Part shown: in pieces, positions 61,486-64,000 of the stretch
Position numbering within the stretch: the first letter of the stretch is position 1
Layout of the letters: every line of letters starts with the position of its first letter
NCBI RefSeq assembly: GCF_009362845.1
Contig: NZ_WHNW01000001.1
Span: forward strand, 1 to 64,000
Source: Ostreibacterium oceani
GTDB lineage: Bacteria > Pseudomonadota > Gammaproteobacteria > Cardiobacteriales > Ostreibacteriaceae
Reading direction: 5' to 3'
Length of the DNA stretch: 64,000 bases
Translations under genes and position numbers: made by a program
The notes under the pieces: model-generated
Told to the model about the DNA's origin: nothing
Databases searched by the model: none
What the model saw: only the letters and a program-made list of their open reading frames with translations

Positions 61486-63612
61486 ATGAATCAAACACGA
61501 AAAATATTAGTCACTAGTGCCTTGCCATATGCCAATGGAGACATCCATTTGGGTCATTTAGTCGAATATATTCAGACGGATATATGGGTTAGGTTTATGC
61601 GTATGCAAAATCATGACGTGATTTACGTTTGCGCAGACGATGCGCACGGCACACCGATTATGCTACGCGCCGAGCAAGAGGGCATTACACCACAACAGTT
61701 AATCGATCGCGTGCATCAGGCGCATAGTCGAGATTTTGCCCAATTTTTAGTCGCGTTTGACAATTTTTATTCAACACATTCGCCTGAGAACGAGCAATTT
61801 GCCACGGATATTTATCGCCGTTTAAAAGCCAATGGATACATTACGGAAAAAACGATTACGCAGGCGTATGATGCTGAAAAACAAATGTTTTTGCCCGATC
61901 GGTTTGTCAAAGGTAGCTGCCCAAAATGTGGGGCGGCAGACCAGTACGGCGACAATTGTGAGCGCTGTGGTGCGACTTATGATCCGTTGGATTTAATCAA
62001 CCCTGTTTCGGTGATTTCAGGCCAACCCCCAGTGGAAAAGGACTCGCTGCATTACTTTTTTGATTTGCCTAAGATGACACCTTTTTTGAAAAACTGGCTA
62101 GACACCGCCAATATTCAGCCCGAAATTCGCAATAAAATGCAAGAATGGTTTGATGCGGGTTTAAACGCGTGGGATATTTCGCGTGACGCGCCTTATTGGG
62201 GCTTTAAAATTCCAGAGACAGCGGATAAGTATTTTTACGTATGGCTGGATGCGCCGATTGGTTATATGGCGAGTTTACAACACTATTGTCACCAACACCA
62301 AATTGATTTTGATGCTTACTTTAATGAAAACAGTCGCGCTGAAATGTATCATTTTATCGGGAAAGATATTGCGTATTTTCACACGCTATTTTGGCCTGCA
62401 ACATTAAAGGGCAGTGGTTATCGCGTGCCGACGGGTGTTTTTTGTCACGGTTTTTTAACCGTCAATGGCGAAAAAATGTCAAAATCACGGGGTACTTTTA
62501 TTAAAGCCTCAACTTATCTCGACCACTTGCGTCCTGAATATTTGCGCTATTATTTTGCGGCAAAACTATCCGCTAGCGTCGAGGATATTGATTTAAACCT
62601 AACTGACTTTAAGCAAAAAAATAACAGTGATATTGTCGGCAAGTTGGTTAATCTCGCCAGTCGCTGCGCGGGCTTTATTAATAAACGTTTTGACCATACT
62701 TTGGCTAATGCACTGGATACGCCCGCCTTGTTTAACGAAGCCGCAGAACGCATCGCAAACGACATCGCACAGGATTTTGAGGCGCGTGAATACGCGCGTG
62801 CTATGCGCCAGATTATGGCATTGGCGGATAAAGCCAATGAATACATCGACAGTGCAAAACCCTGGGTGTTAATCAAAGACCCGACTCAACACGATAAAGT
62901 CCATGCGATTTGTACAACAGGAATTAACTTGTTTTATCAGCTTATTGTTGCGTTAAAGCCTGTAATGCCACAATTGGCAGCCGATACCGAAGCGTTTTTA
63001 AATATTCCATCTAGCCAGTGGAAATCGGCGGGTACGGCACTGTTGGGGCATGCCATTAACCCATTCAAGCCACTTGCTGAGCGTATTGATGACAGCGCGA
63101 TTGACGCAGTGATTGATGGATCCAAAAGCGACCTAGATGCGAATAACCCTAATAACGTGAGTAAGGTGAATGACGTGAGTAATGTGAGTAATGTGAGTAA
63201 TGTGAGTAATGTGAGTAACGTAAATAACGCGGACACTAAAAAATCAGGTGAGCAAACCGTAGAAACCGTGACACAAGAACAACCCACTATCGACATCCAA
63301 GACTTTACCAAACTGGATTTACGTGTGGCACGCGTGGTTAACTGTGAGGCCGTTGAAGGTGCTGATAAATTACTTAAATTTCAGCTTGATGTCGGTGAAC
63401 TAGGTGAACGTCAAGTTTTTTCAGGCATTAAAGCCTATTACCCAAATCCGTCGGATTTGATTGGGGAACAAGTGGTTTTGGTTGCCAATCTCGCACCACG
63501 AAAAATGCGATTTGGGCTTTCTGAAGGGATGATATTATCCTCTGAAAATGCCAGTGGGTTGTGTTTAGTGCCAGCGGGATTATCAGCAACGCCAGGCGAC
63601 AAAATAAAATAA
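61486..63612 (+). CDS. metG: methionyl-tRNA synthetase
   Basis: MetG charges initiator and elongator tRNA-Met. The 708-residue enzyme (from the ATG at 61486) has HIGH as HLGH (residues 21-24), a Cys zinc-knuckle pair ([18 protein letters not shown], about 145-162), KMSKS ([11 protein letters not shown], about 331) and a helical anticodon-binding domain. The C-terminal tRNA-binding (EMAP-II/Trbp111-like) domain ([17 protein letters not shown]... to the end) mediates dimerisation in long-form enzymes. The linker between the last two domains contains a nonapeptide-scale DNA repeat coding V-S-N triplets. The frame extends upstream to 61426 but homology begins at [18 protein letters not shown]. 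Confidence 0.98.
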   Translation: MNQTRKILVTSALPYANGDIHLGHLVEYIQTDIWVRFMRMQNHDVIYVCADDAHGTPIMLRAEQEGITPQQLIDRVHQAHSRDFAQFLVAFDNFYSTHSPENEQFATDIYRRLKANGYITEKTITQAYDAEKQMFLPDRFVKGSCPKCGAADQYGDNCERCGATYDPLDLINPVSVISGQPPVEKDSLHYFFDLPKMTPFLKNWLDTANIQPEIRNKMQEWFDAGLNAWDISRDAPYWGFKIPETADKYFYVWLDAPIGYMASLQHYCHQHQIDFDAYFNENSRAEMYHFIGKDIAYFHTLFWPATLKGSGYRVPTGVFCHGFLTVNGEKMSKSRGTFIKASTYLDHLRPEYLRYYFAAKLSASVEDIDLNLTDFKQKNNSDIVGKLVNLASRCAGFINKRFDHTLANALDTPALFNEAAERIANDIAQDFEAREYARAMRQIMALADKANEYIDSAKPWVLIKDPTQHDKVHAICTTGINLFYQLIVALKPVMPQLAADTEAFLNIPSSQWKSAGTALLGHAINPFKPLAERIDDSAIDAVIDGSKSDLDANNPNNVSKVNDVSNVSNVSNVSNVSNVNNADTKKSGEQTVETVTQEQPTIDIQDFTKLDLRVARVVNCEAVEGADKLLKFQLDVGELGERQVFSGIKAYYPNPSDLIGEQVVLVANLAPRKMRFGLSEGMILSSENASGLCLVPAGLSATPGDKIK
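63157..63228. repeat. in-frame 9-bp repeat in metG, eight units
   Basis: Eight consecutive 9-mers related to GTGAGTAAT; three central units are identical and encode V-S-N. They lie in the linker between the anticodon-binding and C-terminal tRNA-binding domains. Confidence 0.97.
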
Positions 63613-63691
63613 CACGACTGATAATAAACAAGGCACAATTAAATAGATTGCCGATATTTGATATAGTACCAAACGCTCAAGGGACAACACG

Positions 63692-64000
63692 ATGACGACA
63701 ATAAATAACAGCAACCATCCGTTAACACAAATAGAAGCACACCGCGTCTGCGAGGGCGAGCAACGGGTTTACGAACACCGTGCCACCACGTTAAATTGTA
63801 CGATGCGTTTTGCGATTTATTTGCCGCAATCATCCATGGCGCCCGTTGAGAAAAAACTACCTGTTTTGTTTTATTTATCGGGGCTGACGTGTAGCGAGCA
63901 AAATGTGATTCAAAAAGCAGGGTTTCAGCGTTTTGCCGATCAACACCAAATCATGGTCGTCTGTCCAGACACATCGCCGCGAGGTGATGGGGTGGCCGAT
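63692..64000 (+). CDS. fghA: S-formylglutathione hydrolase (5' part; runs off the window)
   Basis: The first 103 codons of an esterase-D family protein. It has CEGEQRVYEHRATTLNCTMRFAIYLP, LPVLFYLSGLTCSEQNVIQKAGFQRFA and VVCPDTSPRGDGVAD, all typical of S-formylglutathione hydrolase, which completes glutathione-dependent formaldehyde oxidation to formate. The catalytic Ser lies beyond the window end. An AAGGGA site precedes the ATG. No adhC is visible upstream; it could lie downstream. Confidence 0.88.
   Translation, partial: MTTINNSNHPLTQIEAHRVCEGEQRVYEHRATTLNCTMRFAIYLPQSSMAPVEKKLPVLFYLSGLTCSEQNVIQKAGFQRFADQHQIMVVCPDTSPRGDGVAD

Overview
The window is a chromosomal segment of a gammaproteobacterium. 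The evidence is a monofunctional RelA (EFDD motif), trhP/yegQ, suhB, a MoxR-DUF58-TgpA operon, DUF2333 next to valS, and moderate GC with AT-rich spacers. I cannot name the genus; a Cardiobacteriales-like lineage is only a guess. Almost all of the window is core metabolism. The exception is the leftmost ~1.9 kb, which is visibly AT-richer and carries an SMI1/KNR4-type immunity-like protein and a small membrane protein, probably acquired.

Layout. 0.1-1.9 kb: accessory island. 2-8 kb (minus): pssA, DUF2333, valS, cca. 8.3-10.7 kb (plus): stomatin, NfeD and a DUF2233 glycosidase-like protein. 10.9-13.1 kb: Tat-exported MepK/YcbK-like peptidase, glutaminase, two tRNA-Glu and one tRNA-Ala. 13.2-18.5 kb: suhB, then moxR-DUF58-tgpA. 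18.6-23.2 kb: a Yej-like peptide ABC importer without a YejB and with split ATPases. 23.4-28.6 kb: relA, a broken B-box gene, a lipoprotein and ygiQ. 28.9-32.8 kb (minus): unknown secreted protein, tRNA-Leu, secG-tpiA-glmM. 33.3-38.1 kb: dapD, an ArsC-like reductase, leuA with divergent lrp, and ppk2. 38.3-42.4 kb (minus): secreted trypsin-like protease, then the nadV-nadM/Nudix NAD salvage pair. 42.8-45.7 kb: trpD, trpC, DUF3108. 45.9-48.4 kb: glycosyltransferase and polytopic membrane protein. 48.6-53.4 kb: BMP-family nucleoside ABC importer. 53.6-58 kb: small membrane protein, K+ channel, alpha/beta hydrolase, trhP. 58.1-64 kb: metB, two membrane proteins, metG and the start of fghA.

The most unusual signal is not a gene. 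Across the window, short tandem duplications (mostly 9-20 bp, often 12-16 bp) sit exactly on gene edges. They copy start codons, stop codons or whole spacers. Examples are relA, the DUF58 gene, the lipoprotein, tgpA/yejE, yffB/leuA, trpD, lrp, valS/DUF2333 and pssA. Similar in-frame expansions appear inside coding regions at domain linkers or loops (metG, a YejF-like ATPase, the ArsC-like protein, the glycosidase, ygiQ). Twice the duplication has made a tiny upstream minicistron whose stop overlaps the real start. This looks like a genome-wide slippage or duplication process that shapes spacers and translation starts.

No CRISPR array, transposase, integrase, prophage module or rRNA was seen.
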